A stretch of DNA of 64,000 nt from Clostridia bacterium (lineage in GTDB: Bacteria > Bacillota > Clostridia > Lachnospirales > Cellulosilyticaceae): positions 1 through 64,000 of the forward strand of contig JARBUI010000013.1 in NCBI GenBank assembly GCA_029239755.1. The letters are read 5' to 3'. Within the stretch, counting starts at the first letter, position 1; each line of letters begins with the position of its first letter. Of this stretch, positions 54,224 to 64,000 are shown piece after piece. The position numbers and the translations under genes are program-made. The notes below the pieces were generated by a model. The model saw only the letters and a list, made by a program, of their open reading frames with translations, had not been told where the DNA came from and did not search any database.

Positions 54224-56764
54224 ATGAATCATATAATTAAAAGATTTTATATTGTTGGATTGGTTGTTGTGATTACAATAGCACTTGGTATGTTTATAGA
54301 ATACAGTTTTTTTGAAAAAATAATTAAAGAGGAACTTCAAACAAATATTTCATTAAAAGGAGAGCATATTGCAAGTGTGATTAGCAGCAGGCTGGCTCAA
54401 AAAGGGCAGGTGATAACTGCTGCTGCTGCTTATGCTGCTATTGAAAGAGAAGACGAAAAGATACTTTTATTCTTTAAAGAACTTATGAAAAACAATCCGA
54501 CATTTTCACCTATCTATTTTGGAACGCCTGAAAATAAGATGATTAATGGAGGGGATTGGATACCACCACAAACCTATGATTTAAGAAGACGCCCGTGGTA
54601 TAAAAAAGCTTTGCAGGAAAATAAACGCATTTACACCGAAGCATTCTTAGATGCATCAGAAGATCAATATATCATAACTATAGCTCAGCCTGTCTATGAT
54701 TCCAATAGTCAGCTTTTAGGAGTGGCTGCAGGAGATATTTCTATCCAAGGGATACTTGAATTGGTAGAAGATCAAAAAATATCTCATTATGGCTATTCAT
54801 TTTTAATAGATGGCAAGGGAAATATATTAGCCCATCCTCATTTAAAATATGAAGCATTTGATGGACCTATTAATATTAGAGATATTTCTCACACGCTTGC
54901 CATATCAATGCTTCAAAATAAAGCAGGGATAATGCCCATTAAGCTGGAGGGACTGGATGGCTATGCAGCTTATCAGCCTATTGAGGGTACCAGTTGGATT
55001 ATTGGAAGCTTTATCCCAATGAACGAGTATATAGATACCGAAAAACAACTTTTAATCATTTTTTTGATAACAATAGTATGTGCTTTCTTGATTTTTGCTG
55101 TTTTAGTGACAGATCAGAGAAAACATATTATAGGTCCTATAGTTGCATTTGATAAAGATATCAAATTAATTTCACCTGGGAAAAATATCAGTTATCGTCT
55201 TCCGCTTGAAAAAAAAGATCCTTTTATTATTTTAAGGGAATCTATTAATGCTATGCTTGAAAAAACTCAAGATTATTTTAGACAGCTTGTAGAAAGCCAA
55301 GAGGAGTATATGGCTTCAAATGAAGAACTTTCAGCGGCTCTGCAGCAGTTGATAGCTATTGAAATAGAGCTTAGGGAAAGTGAAGAGAAGAATAAAGCTA
55401 TTGTGAATGCATTACCGGACATTATTTTTAGACTGAACGAAGAAGGGCGGTTCTTAGACTGTCAAGCCAGTGATGAAATGCAGCTTCTATTTAGGAAAGA
55501 AGACTTTTTGGGGAAATACTTAAGTGAGATTATGCCAGAGCCTATTGCAGTTATGGGCATGGATTATATTCTGCAAGCATTAAAAAAAGATCAGCTGCAG
55601 GTTTTTGAATATAGCCTAGAGCTTCAAGGTGAAATAAATCATTTTGAGATGCGGATAGTTAAAGTTAAAGAAAATGAAGTAATTGCAATAACCAGAAATA
55701 TCACAGAACAAAAAAAGAATTTGCTCCATATAGAATACCTTAGTTACCATGATCAGCTTACTGGTCTTTATAATAGGAGATTTTTAGAAGGATTGTTGAG
55801 GAAGCTTGAAGAAGAGCAGCATCTTCCGTTTACAATGGCAATGGTTGATGTTAATGGATTAAAGCTGACAAATGATGCTTTTGGCCACATAGCGGGAGAT
55901 GAGTTATTAAAAAAGGTAGCTGAAATCTTAACTAAAGAATGTCGAACCGAGGATGTGATAGTGAGAAGCGGCGGGGATGAATTTATCATCGTACTGCCAA
56001 AAACAGCTCATGAAGAAACAGAGAAAATTATGAAACGCATTTATGAAGCTGTAAGAAATAAAAGTATCGGGCAGATTCTGATTTCTGTATCTATTGGTTG
56101 GGAAACTAGATATACAATGGATCAGTCTATAAAAGATATTATTATAAAGTCTGAAGAACACATGTATCGAAAAAAGTTGACTGAAACCCAAAGTGTACGA
56201 AATGAAACGATTAAAATCATCACTAAAACACTAAACGAAAAGAATGAGAGAGAGAGAATTCATTCTGAGAAAGTCAGCATTCTCTGTAAGCAAATTGGAG
56301 TAGCTATGAATTTAGACTATGAAATGATTAAGGAAATTGAGATAGCAGGGTTAATGCATGACATTGGTAAAATTGCGATTAATGAAAGTTTGCTAAACAA
56401 ACCAGGACAATTAACAGAGATAGAATATAATGAAATTAAAAAGCACCCAGAAAGCGGCTATCAAATATTAAAATCAGTAGATAGATATTCATCTCTAGCT
56501 GAGTATGTACTTAGCCATCATGAAAGATGGGATGGGCTAGGATACCCTCGGGGATTAAGCGGGAAAGATATACCTCTCATTGCAAGAATTATAACCATTG
56601 CAGATGCTTACGAGGCAATGACAGCAGACAGGTCCTATAGAAAGGGAATGAGTAGCGTGGCTGCTATAGAAGAGTTAAAAAAGAATGCTGGAACGCAGTT
56701 TGACCCAGAGATTGTGGAACTCTTTGTTAATGTAATAGAAAAAACGAATGCAAAATTTTCTTAA
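54224..56764 (+). CDS. Cache-PAS-GGDEF-HD-GYP c-di-GMP protein
   Basis: An 846-residue membrane protein. An N-terminal helix and a double Cache domain (about 30-275; RRRPWYKKAL strip) precede a second helix. A PAS-like domain (about 395-500), GGDEF (about 505-655) and HD-GYP (about 660-846) follow. GGDEF is intact, and RTED before it is an RxxD inhibitory site. HD-GYP has MHDIGKI, HHERWDGLGYP and ADAYEAMTADRSY. It can thus both make and degrade c-di-GMP. The start follows AAGAGGG. A second HD-GYP gene begins 12 bases later. Confidence 0.9.
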   Translation: MNHIIKRFYIVGLVVVITIALGMFIEYSFFEKIIKEELQTNISLKGEHIASVISSRLAQKGQVITAAAAYAAIEREDEKILLFFKELMKNNPTFSPIYFGTPENKMINGGDWIPPQTYDLRRRPWYKKALQENKRIYTEAFLDASEDQYIITIAQPVYDSNSQLLGVAAGDISIQGILELVEDQKISHYGYSFLIDGKGNILAHPHLKYEAFDGPINIRDISHTLAISMLQNKAGIMPIKLEGLDGYAAYQPIEGTSWIIGSFIPMNEYIDTEKQLLIIFLITIVCAFLIFAVLVTDQRKHIIGPIVAFDKDIKLISPGKNISYRLPLEKKDPFIILRESINAMLEKTQDYFRQLVESQEEYMASNEELSAALQQLIAIEIELRESEEKNKAIVNALPDIIFRLNEEGRFLDCQASDEMQLLFRKEDFLGKYLSEIMPEPIAVMGMDYILQALKKDQLQVFEYSLELQGEINHFEMRIVKVKENEVIAITRNITEQKKNLLHIEYLSYHDQLTGLYNRRFLEGLLRKLEEEQHLPFTMAMVDVNGLKLTNDAFGHIAGDELLKKVAEILTKECRTEDVIVRSGGDEFIIVLPKTAHEETEKIMKRIYEAVRNKSIGQILISVSIGWETRYTMDQSIKDIIIKSEEHMYRKKLTETQSVRNETIKIITKTLNEKNERERIHSEKVSILCKQIGVAMNLDYEMIKEIEIAGLMHDIGKIAINESLLNKPGQLTEIEYNEIKKHPESGYQILKSVDRYSSLAEYVLSHHERWDGLGYPRGLSGKDIPLIARIITIADAYEAMTADRSYRKGMSSVAAIEELKKNAGTQFDPEIVELFVNVIEKTNAKFS

Positions 56765-56776
56765 GGGGCGTATGGG

Positions 56777-58450
56777 ATGATTAAAATCAGTGTAAAAACC
56801 AAAATTATTTTTCTAATTGTCTTTGCCATACTTGCCTCAAATGTTTTTTTAGGCTATTTAAACTATAGAGATTCTGAAAGTCTTGCCATTGATATCATCA
56901 AGAAGAAGAATGAAGAAGAGCTCATGAACATCAGTGAATATTACTTTAATAAACTAATATTTGATATGGAATATATTGTAAACTACTGGTCCAATTCACC
57001 GAATATTATTGGATATAACAAATCTGCATCTGCCCCCAAAATAGTCAATTACATACCGGAAGATTTTAATTTGATTCATAATGAGTGGCTGGGGCTGACA
57101 CACTCTATGCATGATATCACGTGGCTTTACTATGCACTGGAGTCAGACGGGTCTATTTATATAGCACCTATTGATGAAAGTATGCCGGAGGATTATGATG
57201 CAAGGACCAAAGAATGGTATCAGGGGACTGTTAAGCAGGCGGGTAAAATTTTCTGGACCGAGCCTTACTTAGATTCAGGAGACTCAGGAAAGATTCTTCA
57301 GACTGTTTCTAAAGCTGTTTATGAGAGAGGAATCTTAAAGGGTGTCATTGGTCTTGATATTGAGCTTGAAAAGTTCACAGAAATCATCAACAACTTAAGC
57401 TTTGCAAAAGACGCCAATATCTTTTTAGTTAATCAAAACAATGAAGTTATTGCACATAATTCCGATAATGTTCAATTTTTTACTCAGAACTTTATTCAAA
57501 ATATAAATCAAAGTTTATTCACTGAGATTAAAGCAGTAAGTAGAGATAAGTATATTGTTTCATGGACACCGCTGAGTATTAATCATTGGAAGCTTATAGC
57601 TATTACAAAAACAGCTTTTGAAGCAGATTTACTTGTGATGAAAACAAGAATTACCTTGATAGTTTTAGGGACAAGTCTATTAAGCGTTTTATTTGCTTTT
57701 TTAGGTTCTAAAAACTTACTTAAGCCACTCAATCGATTGATTGCTATCACTGAGGAGGTCGCAAAAGGGAATTTAAATACTCGTTCAGTAATAAATTCCA
57801 ATGACGAATTTTCAGCTCTGTCTAAGAGCTTTAATAATATGCTGGATCAGATCAATCAGTTAATGAAGGAGAGGGATGAGAACTATATCAAAACGGTAAA
57901 GGCGCTTGCAAATGCTATTGAAGCCTCTGATGAATACACCAGAGGCCATTGCGACCGTGTGGGGACAATCTCCAAAAAGTTAATGGACAAGCTAGGTTTA
58001 CCGGAAAAGCAAAGAGCTCAGTTAGAATTTGCTTGTATTCTGCATGATATTGGCAAGATTGGCATTCCAGAAGCCGTTTTAAATAAGCCTGACAGATTAA
58101 CTGCTGAGGAATATGAACTCATTAAAGAGCACCCTGTGATTGGTTATGATATGATAAAGGAAATTGAGTTTTTAAAGGAATCGGCTGAAATTTTACTGCA
58201 GCATCATGAGCGTATTGACGGCAAGGGATATCCCTATCATTTAACGGATCATCAAATACGTATTGAGGCTAAGATATTAGCTGTAGCGGATACTTATGAT
58301 GCCATGTCCAGCTTCCGTATTTATAAGTCAGACGTCTTGACAAGTCAAAAGATTGTAGAAGAACTCATAAACAGTAAAGGCAAACAACTTGATGCACGTA
58401 TTGTAGAGGCCTTGCTTGAGCTGATACAGAATAATGAGCTGAATGCATGA
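56777..58450 (+). CDS. Cache-HAMP-HD-GYP phosphodiesterase
   Basis: A 557-residue membrane protein. Two helices (about 8-28 and 290-310) flank a double Cache domain with TKEWYQGTVKQAGKIFWTEP. HAMP (about 312-365) and a C-terminal HD-GYP domain follow, with LHDIGKIGIPE, HHERIDGKGYP and ADTYDAMSS. It lacks a GGDEF domain, so it is a dedicated hydrolase of c-di-GMP or related dinucleotides. It probably shares a transcript with the gene upstream. Confidence 0.92.
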   Translation: MIKISVKTKIIFLIVFAILASNVFLGYLNYRDSESLAIDIIKKKNEEELMNISEYYFNKLIFDMEYIVNYWSNSPNIIGYNKSASAPKIVNYIPEDFNLIHNEWLGLTHSMHDITWLYYALESDGSIYIAPIDESMPEDYDARTKEWYQGTVKQAGKIFWTEPYLDSGDSGKILQTVSKAVYERGILKGVIGLDIELEKFTEIINNLSFAKDANIFLVNQNNEVIAHNSDNVQFFTQNFIQNINQSLFTEIKAVSRDKYIVSWTPLSINHWKLIAITKTAFEADLLVMKTRITLIVLGTSLLSVLFAFLGSKNLLKPLNRLIAITEEVAKGNLNTRSVINSNDEFSALSKSFNNMLDQINQLMKERDENYIKTVKALANAIEASDEYTRGHCDRVGTISKKLMDKLGLPEKQRAQLEFACILHDIGKIGIPEAVLNKPDRLTAEEYELIKEHPVIGYDMIKEIEFLKESAEILLQHHERIDGKGYPYHLTDHQIRIEAKILAVADTYDAMSSFRIYKSDVLTSQKIVEELINSKGKQLDARIVEALLELIQNNELNA

Positions 58451-58499
58451 TATGATTTTGTATGTTTGGGAGATAAGTTTAAATGGAGGGGATTTATAA

Positions 58500-59105
58500 A
58501 TGAATATTTTAAGTAACGGTTATAACAAGACAATACCACAAGAGTTTGCATGGATTAATGAGCCTTTAGATTATAGTTTTGATGAGGACAGGCTTACAGT
58601 TAATACACCGCCCGCATCAGATTTTTTTAGAGACCCAGCTGGTAAGGTTATTAAAGATACTGCGCCTTATTTATATGCAGTCATTGAAGGGGATTTCGTT
58701 CTAACAGCCAAAGTAGATGTTGAAATGATTGCAGAGTATGATTCAGGTTGTTTGATGGTGATGCAGGATGAAATGCATTGGGCAAAGGTATGCTATGAAT
58801 ATATAAAAGGCATACCAACTATTGTGAGCGTAGTTACGAAAGATACCTCTGATGATTGTATCTCTTCTAAAGTTGGTTCTAGTAAACCCTATCTAAAGAT
58901 TCAAAGGGCAGGTAATTGTTTTGGCTTTCATTATTCTCTAGATGGCATGACATGGGAAATGGTGAGATATTTTAAGATGAATGCAGCTGGAGCAATAAAA
59001 GCTGGTGTCGTTTCTCAAAGTCCTATTGGACAAGGATGTCGGGTGGTATTTGAACAATTAGAGTTAGAAAAAAGAAGAGTTGAGGACGTAAGGCTAGTTG
59101 ACTAA
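58500..59105 (+). CDS. DUF1349 family (concanavalin A-like) protein
   Basis: A 201-residue protein of the DUF1349 family, which has a jelly-roll lectin-like fold. Blocks such as DYDSGCLMV-like YDSGCLMVM, WAKVCYEYIKG and GFHYSLDGMTWEMVRYF are typical. No signal peptide is seen. It probably binds carbohydrate or acts on a small sugar, but no reaction is established. The start follows GGAGGGG. Confidence 0.85.
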   Translation: MNILSNGYNKTIPQEFAWINEPLDYSFDEDRLTVNTPPASDFFRDPAGKVIKDTAPYLYAVIEGDFVLTAKVDVEMIAEYDSGCLMVMQDEMHWAKVCYEYIKGIPTIVSVVTKDTSDDCISSKVGSSKPYLKIQRAGNCFGFHYSLDGMTWEMVRYFKMNAAGAIKAGVVSQSPIGQGCRVVFEQLELEKRRVEDVRLVD

Positions 59106-59153
59106 GGACTATAGAGTACCTAGGTATTCTTTACAAGAAATAAATATAAGTTG

Positions 59154-59202
59154 AACCCTCTATGCTTATAGAATTTAACGATAAGCATAGAGGGCTTTTT
59201 TT
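59154..59202 (+). terminator. Terminator after the DUF1349 gene
   Basis: Fourteen-base perfect arms (CCCTCTATGCTTAT and complement) are followed by CTTTTTTT. Confidence 0.9.
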
Positions 59203-59262
59203 ATTCTCACCTTCAAATCTATAGGATTGATTTATAGAAACTATTTGCTGATAGTTATGTAT

Positions 59263-60471
59263 TTAAATATTTTGCACCTTAAATGCCACATAGAGATTAA
59301 CAAAGGATAAAGCGGCTGCTAAGAAGAATATGTACTGAGGTCCCCAGTACGTCCAAACAATACCTCCTAAAAAAGCACAGGTGATTGAAACCACATGGTC
59401 AATACTGAGGCCTAGAGACAGCGTTGGGGTTACGTCGGAAGGATCTACAGCGATCGTGCGCAGATAAATACTTCTTACCATTCCTAACTGAGTGGACATT
59501 CTATCCAGGATAAATAGGGCATAGGCGAAAAACACTGGAAGACCGACAACAGCTAATTTACCTGAAAAGAATCCTGCACTTAAGAGTCCATAAACCAAAT
59601 ATACACCAATAAAGGAGAGTGCATCTGCATACAAAATGGCTTTTATCCCAAAGCGGTCTAGCCACCTGCCGATGGCTGGAATAAAGAAAATACCTACAAA
59701 AGAACCTATCATTCCAAGAATAGCCAAAGTGTCTGCACCTTTACCCATTAATTCAATGAGAACCCAAGGACCGTAGACAATCATCATCTGTTTTTGTACC
59801 CCAAACATAACAACTAATATGTAATAATACTTATATTCTTTTCTAAAAATAAACTTAACTTTCTTATTGCTTCTTATATTTTCGTGGACATTGCGTTCTA
59901 GTGCGAACATAAGAAGGAACACAATGAAAAGAAGCAGAGCGGAAATAATAAAGATCCATTTTGTTTTTGTCGTAAAACTAAAAAACCCTACTCTAAAACC
60001 AATGAATGTAACAAGGCTGCCTAACATTGCAAACATCGTAGTTACGCCTTTGAACTGTCCCATTCTTTTGCCTAAATGGCCCTCTTCAATTAAAGACATA
60101 CCGATACTGTCCTGAAGAGGCATAAATAAATGCATCCCCATAGAATTAATAAAAATAAAAATAAGCATTACTGAAAAGCTTGGTGTGAAAAACCCCAAAG
60201 TTGCAATACCAATAATGCTTAAAAGTTGTGCGATCATTGAAAGGCGAATATCTGGCAAAAAAGAAAGCCCTGCTACAACAAAAATAACTAATACACCAGG
60301 GAGCTCTCTTGGGAACTCAATGAATCCTCTCTCAAACGCTGTAGCATTATAAGCGTCTTTAAAATAGTTAGAGATGACATCGTTGCTGAGGCCAAGGCCT
60401 AAAGCTGTTAAGGCAAGAATGCATAAGTAAATCAACATGCCTTTGTCTATTGTTTTTAACCTTCTAATCAT
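59263..60471 (-). CDS. MFS transporter
   Basis: A 402-residue carrier with about twelve membrane segments and an ALGLGLSNDVISNYF start typical of a clostridial MFS group. The central motif between segments 8 and 9 (GRWLDRFGIKA) matches MFS. AGAGGG favours the ATG at 60471 over one ten codons upstream. Cargo unknown. It is divergent from the alcohol dehydrogenase gene. Confidence 0.85.
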   Translation of the reverse strand: MIRRLKTIDKGMLIYLCILALTALGLGLSNDVISNYFKDAYNATAFERGFIEFPRELPGVLVIFVVAGLSFLPDIRLSMIAQLLSIIGIATLGFFTPSFSVMLIFIFINSMGMHLFMPLQDSIGMSLIEEGHLGKRMGQFKGVTTMFAMLGSLVTFIGFRVGFFSFTTKTKWIFIISALLLFIVFLLMFALERNVHENIRSNKKVKFIFRKEYKYYYILVVMFGVQKQMMIVYGPWVLIELMGKGADTLAILGMIGSFVGIFFIPAIGRWLDRFGIKAILYADALSFIGVYLVYGLLSAGFFSGKLAVVGLPVFFAYALFILDRMSTQLGMVRSIYLRTIAVDPSDVTPTLSLGLSIDHVVSITCAFLGGIVWTYWGPQYIFFLAAALSFVNLYVAFKVQNI

Positions 60472-60586
60472 TTTTTTACCCTCTTTTCTTAAACTATCCA
60501 ATCATAATATAACACGATATAAAGGTGGCATAAAGATTTTTGTGGTCTAATAGTATATTTAATGTAACTATATAACACAAATGTAA

Positions 60587-60603
60587 CTACTTTAAATAGT
60601 ATA
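60587..60603 (+). promoter_or_regulatory. Probable HxlR operator before the alcohol dehydrogenase gene
   Basis: CTACTTTAAATAGTATA, an imperfect palindrome, is identical to the motif at 62325-62341 before the HxlR gene. It overlaps the expected -35 zone of a TATAAT box at 60614-60619. Confidence 0.7.
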
Positions 60604-60658
60604 TTTGAAATGCTATAATTTTAGTAGTAAGCATTATAAGTAAGAAAGAGGTGCGATT

Positions 60659-61840
60659 ATGAATAATTTTGAATTCTATTCTCCTACAAAGGTTATATTT
60701 GGCAAGAATGTGGAAAACAATGTAGGTGCTGAGGTTAAGGCATGGGGAGGAACTAAAGTTCTCGTACACTTCGGCGGATCAAGTGCAAAAACAAGTGGAC
60801 TGCTTGAGACAGCAGAGGCTTCGCTTAGGGCAGCTGGAATTGACTATGTGCTGCTAGGCGGCGTTGTACCAAATCCTCGGCTTGCACTAGTTAATGAAGG
60901 AATCGCATTATGCCGCAGCGAAGGTGTTGATTTTATTCTCGCTGTAGGCGGGGGCAGTGTAATAGACTCTGCTAAGGCTATTGCATTAGGTGTGAAATAT
61001 GACGGAGATGTATGGGACTTCTATGATGGCCTTGCAGAGCCAAAAGCAGCCCTTCCTACAGCAAATATTCTGACACTGGCCGCAGCCGGAAGTGAAACAA
61101 GTGAGCATACAGTTATCACTAACGAGAATGGATGGATCAAAAAGGGTTACGGACATACGCTGTGCCGCCCTAAATTTACAATGATGAACCCTGAACTTAC
61201 CTATACACTCCCAGCATATCAGACTGCCTGCGGAATAGTCGATATTATGATGCATACATTGGATCGCTATTTTTCACCTGGCGGCTGTAATGAAATGACA
61301 GATCGTATTGCTGAGGATGTTCTTAAGACAGTCATCCAGTTCGGCAGAATCGCTATGAAGAATCCAGTAAGCTATGATGCCCGTTCTGAAATTATGTGGG
61401 CAGGCAGTCTTTCACATAATGACCTTACAGGACTTGGCAGAGCTGGGGACTGGGCACCTCATCAGCTTGAGCATGAGCTAAGTGGGTACTTTGATGTTGC
61501 CCATGGGGCAGGGCTTGCTGCAGTTTGGGGGGCATGGGCTCGTTATGTTTATAAAGCAGATATTATGCGTTTTGTGCGTTATGGTATGAATGTGTGGGGC
61601 CTCCCTATGAATTATGAGAATCCTGAGGAAACAGCTCTTGAAGCTATCCGTGTAACAGAGGAGTATTTCACATCCATTGGCATGCCAATAACAATCACTG
61701 AGCTTGTTGGTAAGGAAATATCTGATGAGGTTATTGCAGAACTTACTGAAAAATGCACATTCTTTGGCACTCGTACAATTGGTGGGCTTGTTATTCTTGA
61801 TAAGGCAGAAATTGCGGATATTTATAAGGCGGCTAGATAA
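60659..61840 (+). CDS. Iron-containing alcohol dehydrogenase (YqhD/BdhA type)
   Basis: A 393-residue group III dehydrogenase. The NADPH-binding GGGSVIDSAKAIA strip and the metal ligands (Asp and His in VDIMMHTLD, His in HQLEHELSG, His in VAHGAG) are present. YqhD and BdhA reduce butyraldehyde and other aldehydes. The start follows AAAGAGGTG. A shared motif links it to the HxlR regulator downstream, so it may answer aldehyde or electrophile stress. Confidence 0.9.
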   Translation: MNNFEFYSPTKVIFGKNVENNVGAEVKAWGGTKVLVHFGGSSAKTSGLLETAEASLRAAGIDYVLLGGVVPNPRLALVNEGIALCRSEGVDFILAVGGGSVIDSAKAIALGVKYDGDVWDFYDGLAEPKAALPTANILTLAAAGSETSEHTVITNENGWIKKGYGHTLCRPKFTMMNPELTYTLPAYQTACGIVDIMMHTLDRYFSPGGCNEMTDRIAEDVLKTVIQFGRIAMKNPVSYDARSEIMWAGSLSHNDLTGLGRAGDWAPHQLEHELSGYFDVAHGAGLAAVWGAWARYVYKADIMRFVRYGMNVWGLPMNYENPEETALEAIRVTEEYFTSIGMPITITELVGKEISDEVIAELTEKCTFFGTRTIGGLVILDKAEIADIYKAAR

Positions 61841-61856
61841 AGCCTTTAAAGTATAA

Positions 61857-61890
61857 CAAAAGCAGGTTCTCTTGTGAGAACCTGCTTTTG
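61857..61890. terminator. Bidirectional terminator between convergent genes
   Basis: CAAAAGCAGGTTCTC pairs perfectly with GAGAACCTGCTTTTG around TTGT. T-rich runs occur on both sides. Confidence 0.85.
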
Positions 61891-61935
61891 TCTGGCTATT
61901 GACTAACCCACGCGCAATGTTTTACTTGGATACAT

Positions 61936-62268
61936 TTATTCGCCCCAGGCAGCACCCCAAAGCTTCATCGCTTTAACGATAGGTTTAATACTCTGACCTT
62001 TTTCAGTAAGCGAGTATTCTACAGTAGGAGGGATCGTTGCATGAGCCTCTCTGACTAAAATGCCTTTGCTTTCCAACTGTTTAAGTCTCTCTGTTAACGT
62101 TTTAGGGCTGATCCCATCAAGGGATTTTCGAAGTTCTCCAAATCTTTTTTTTCCTTCAAATAAATCTCTTAGAATTAAAAAAGTCCACTTGCCCTCAAGT
62201 ACATCTAAAGCTTTTTCAATGGAGCATTCAACACTTGGCGGACAATCATTCTTATTTTCAATTGACAT
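61936..62268 (-). CDS. HxlR family transcriptional regulator
   Basis: A 110-residue winged-helix regulator. Motifs VLEGKWTFLILRDL, FGELRKSLDGISPKTLTERL and YSLTEKGQS are typical. Two cysteines near the N-terminus (CPPSVEC) resemble the thiol sensors of redox- or aldehyde-responding HxlR proteins. It probably binds the 17-bp motif upstream of itself and of the dehydrogenase gene. The start follows TTGGAGG. Confidence 0.9.
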   Translation of the reverse strand: MSIENKNDCPPSVECSIEKALDVLEGKWTFLILRDLFEGKKRFGELRKSLDGISPKTLTERLKQLESKGILVREAHATIPPTVEYSLTEKGQSIKPIVKAMKLWGAAWGE

Positions 62269-62324
62269 TTACGGCCTCCAAGGAAAATTAGTTTATTTAG
62301 TATAATTATGTAATGAAAATATAG

Positions 62325-62341
62325 CTACTTTAAATAGTATA
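62325..62341 (-). promoter_or_regulatory. Probable HxlR operator before its own gene
   Basis: CTACTTTAAATAGTATA, identical to 60587-60603, lies about 57 bases before the HxlR start. This fits autoregulation. Confidence 0.7.
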
Positions 62342-62552
62342 CTATTGAGCGCCGAATTGTCAATTATATCCTTTAGCTTGCTGCTGCAGATAGATAAAAC
62401 TAAAATTTCAAGTCAAACCCTAGTAAAGTTATGGAAATGGTATGGAATTATTTCGTGAAAGTGTTATGATAGTCTTATAAAGATTGCAAAAAACTATATA
62501 AGCCATACTATTAGCTTGAAATCTTAGAATGAATACAGAGGAGGGGTATTAT

Positions 62553-64000
62553 ATGTTGAAAAATCTTAAAGTTAGAACAAAACTACTTATATTGGCAATG
62601 GCCATGCTCAGCTTAATCCTTATTATCGCAGGAGTAGGTTATAAAAACATTTCTGCATCCCATAAAGAAATGCAGTCTTTTTATGAAAACAATTTACTTA
62701 AAATACAGTATTTAAATGATAACAGAGCACATAACCGCGCTATTGAGGCAGATCTTTACTATATCATGCTGCATGCAGGCGAAGAGGAAATCCAAAATAA
62801 AAAACTTCAGGATATAGAAAAGCGGGTTGAGCTATATAATGCCAATTTTGAAAAGTATAAAACCTTGGAGCTTGATGAAGCTGAACTAGAAATTATCCCT
62901 CGTCTTGAAAGCAATGTGGCAAAATATAGAGAGTCAAGAAAAGAGGTCATCCAGCTGGCTTTAGATGGAAGACAAAAAGAAGCCATAGCACAATACTCAC
63001 TTATTGAAGCTCTTGCAGATGAAGCTCAGAACAATCTTATAGAGTTAGCTAACGACGTTATAAAAGATGCAGAGGCAGTCCTTGCAAAAAGTAATAAGGA
63101 GTATAGTAAAGCCACTATAATATTTATCGTTATAGTTGCTGCAGCCATTCTTTTAGGAGCTGTCATAACAATTATTATTACAAAGAATATCGTAGAAGCA
63201 CTTAACAGAATCAAAGCTTTTGCACAAAGAATGAGAGATTCTGATTTTACAACCTCTATTTCATTTACAAGAAAAGATGAATTTGGTCAAACGGGCCGAG
63301 CACTTGATGAGGCACAAAATGAGGTAAGCAGTCTTATTCGGGAAGTATTAAACACTGTACAGGATTTAAGTTCAGGAAGTGAGGAATTATCTGCAACAGT
63401 ACAAGAAATGACAGCGAAACTTGAACATATTAACAGCGGAGCAGAAGAAATAGCACTTAGTATGCAGGACACAAGTGCAGGAGTAGAAGAAGTTTCAGCA
63501 GCTGCTGAAGAAGTTAATGGAAGTATTCAAATGCTTACGGACCAGGCGTCTAAAGGAAGTCAGAAGGCAGATGGTATTAAAAATAAAGCAATTGAAGTTA
63601 AAAATGACAGTGAAGCCTCTTCTAGATACATAGATGAAATAGCTGAGGAAAAGAAAAAGAAGATACGCCATGCGCTTAAAAAGGCACAAGTAGTAGAGCA
63701 CATTAAAGTTATGGCAGATACGATATCAGGGATATCAAGACAGACCAATCTCCTTGCACTTAATGCAGCTATAGAAGCAGCAAGAGCAGGTGAGCAGGGC
63801 AGAGGATTTGCGGTTGTAGCTGATGAGGTGCGAGGTCTTGCAGAAGAATCCTCAAAAGCAGCAGAGAATATTCAGGAGACAATAAAAGAAGTGGTGGGTG
63901 CGTTTGCAGATCTTAAAGAGAATAGCAATGAAGTACTCAGATTTATAGATGAAGATATGAGAGAGCAGTTTTTGAAGTTTATTGAAGTAGGAAATGAGTA
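62553..64000 (+). CDS. Methyl-accepting chemotaxis protein, cut by right window edge
   Basis: An open frame from the ATG at 62553 runs to the window end (482 codons, no stop). It has an N-terminal membrane helix (about 10-30), a four-helix-bundle-type ligand domain (about 35-185) and a second helix (about 188-210). HAMP and the signalling domain follow, with tip [20 protein letters not shown]. Ligand unknown. The start follows GAGGAGGGG. Confidence 0.9.
   Translation, partial: MLKNLKVRTKLLILAMAMLSLILIIAGVGYKNISASHKEMQSFYENNLLKIQYLNDNRAHNRAIEADLYYIMLHAGEEEIQNKKLQDIEKRVELYNANFEKYKTLELDEAELEIIPRLESNVAKYRESRKEVIQLALDGRQKEAIAQYSLIEALADEAQNNLIELANDVIKDAEAVLAKSNKEYSKATIIFIVIVAAAILLGAVITIIITKNIVEALNRIKAFAQRMRDSDFTTSISFTRKDEFGQTGRALDEAQNEVSSLIREVLNTVQDLSSGSEELSATVQEMTAKLEHINSGAEEIALSMQDTSAGVEEVSAAAEEVNGSIQMLTDQASKGSQKADGIKNKAIEVKNDSEASSRYIDEIAEEKKKKIRHALKKAQVVEHIKVMADTISGISRQTNLLALNAAIEAARAGEQGRGFAVVADEVRGLAEESSKAAENIQETIKEVVGAFADLKENSNEVLRFIDEDMREQFLKFIEVGNE

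Overview
The window is low-GC DNA from a spore-former-like anaerobe of the Bacillota, most likely class Clostridia. This rests on the AT-rich base use, strong AGGAGG ribosome binding sites, TTGACA/TATAAT promoters, many intrinsic terminators, Cache-type chemoreceptors, c-di-GMP enzymes and a molybdenum purine hydroxylase set. I cannot name a genus. No rRNA, tRNA, CRISPR array or complete insertion sequence was seen.

Left part (1-16.8 kb). A CPBP protease, a Cache chemoreceptor and a GGDEF-EAL protein are followed by a sugar-acid regulon: an AEC permease, a LacI repressor, and yiaK-yiaL-TRAP(P,Q,M)-panE-like-cyclase. Matching ATCGAT-centred operators lie before the permease and before yiaK. 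An intact secreted CAP-domain gene (15752-16501) has an N-terminal paralogue running off the left edge. At least four broken remnants of it lie on the minus strand in the intergenic gaps between.

Middle (16.9-26.5 kb). A purine hydroxylase locus reads leftward from a guanine/xanthine-class riboswitch: NCS2 permease, FAD, 2Fe-2S and molybdenum subunits, and a MocA-like cytidylyltransferase. Nearby are a P-loop NTPase with a membrane protein, a two-gene permease and a thioredoxin-reductase-like flavoprotein.

Accessory region (26.5-35.9 kb). It holds an unknown membrane protein, an HNH nuclease, a methyltransferase and a PDDEXK nuclease. Two copies of a 127-bp structured repeat are present, the second followed by a decayed methyltransferase. 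AraC, DUF2000, M23 and M14 peptidase genes follow.

Right part (35.9-64 kb). There is an ABC-F ATPase with an attenuator-like leader, a RelE-type toxin pair, a ClC channel and a DUF2812 protein. An MFS/class III aminotransferase pair sits beside a PucR regulator. An unusual operon joins three tandem NTF2-like proteins to an alpha-glucoside-type ABC importer, a GH13 glucosidase and a nitrilase-family amidase. Two HD-GYP proteins, a DUF1349 protein, an MFS carrier, an iron alcohol dehydrogenase with an HxlR regulator (sharing an identical 17-bp upstream motif) and a truncated chemoreceptor end the window.

All family calls come from reading motifs; no database search was run.
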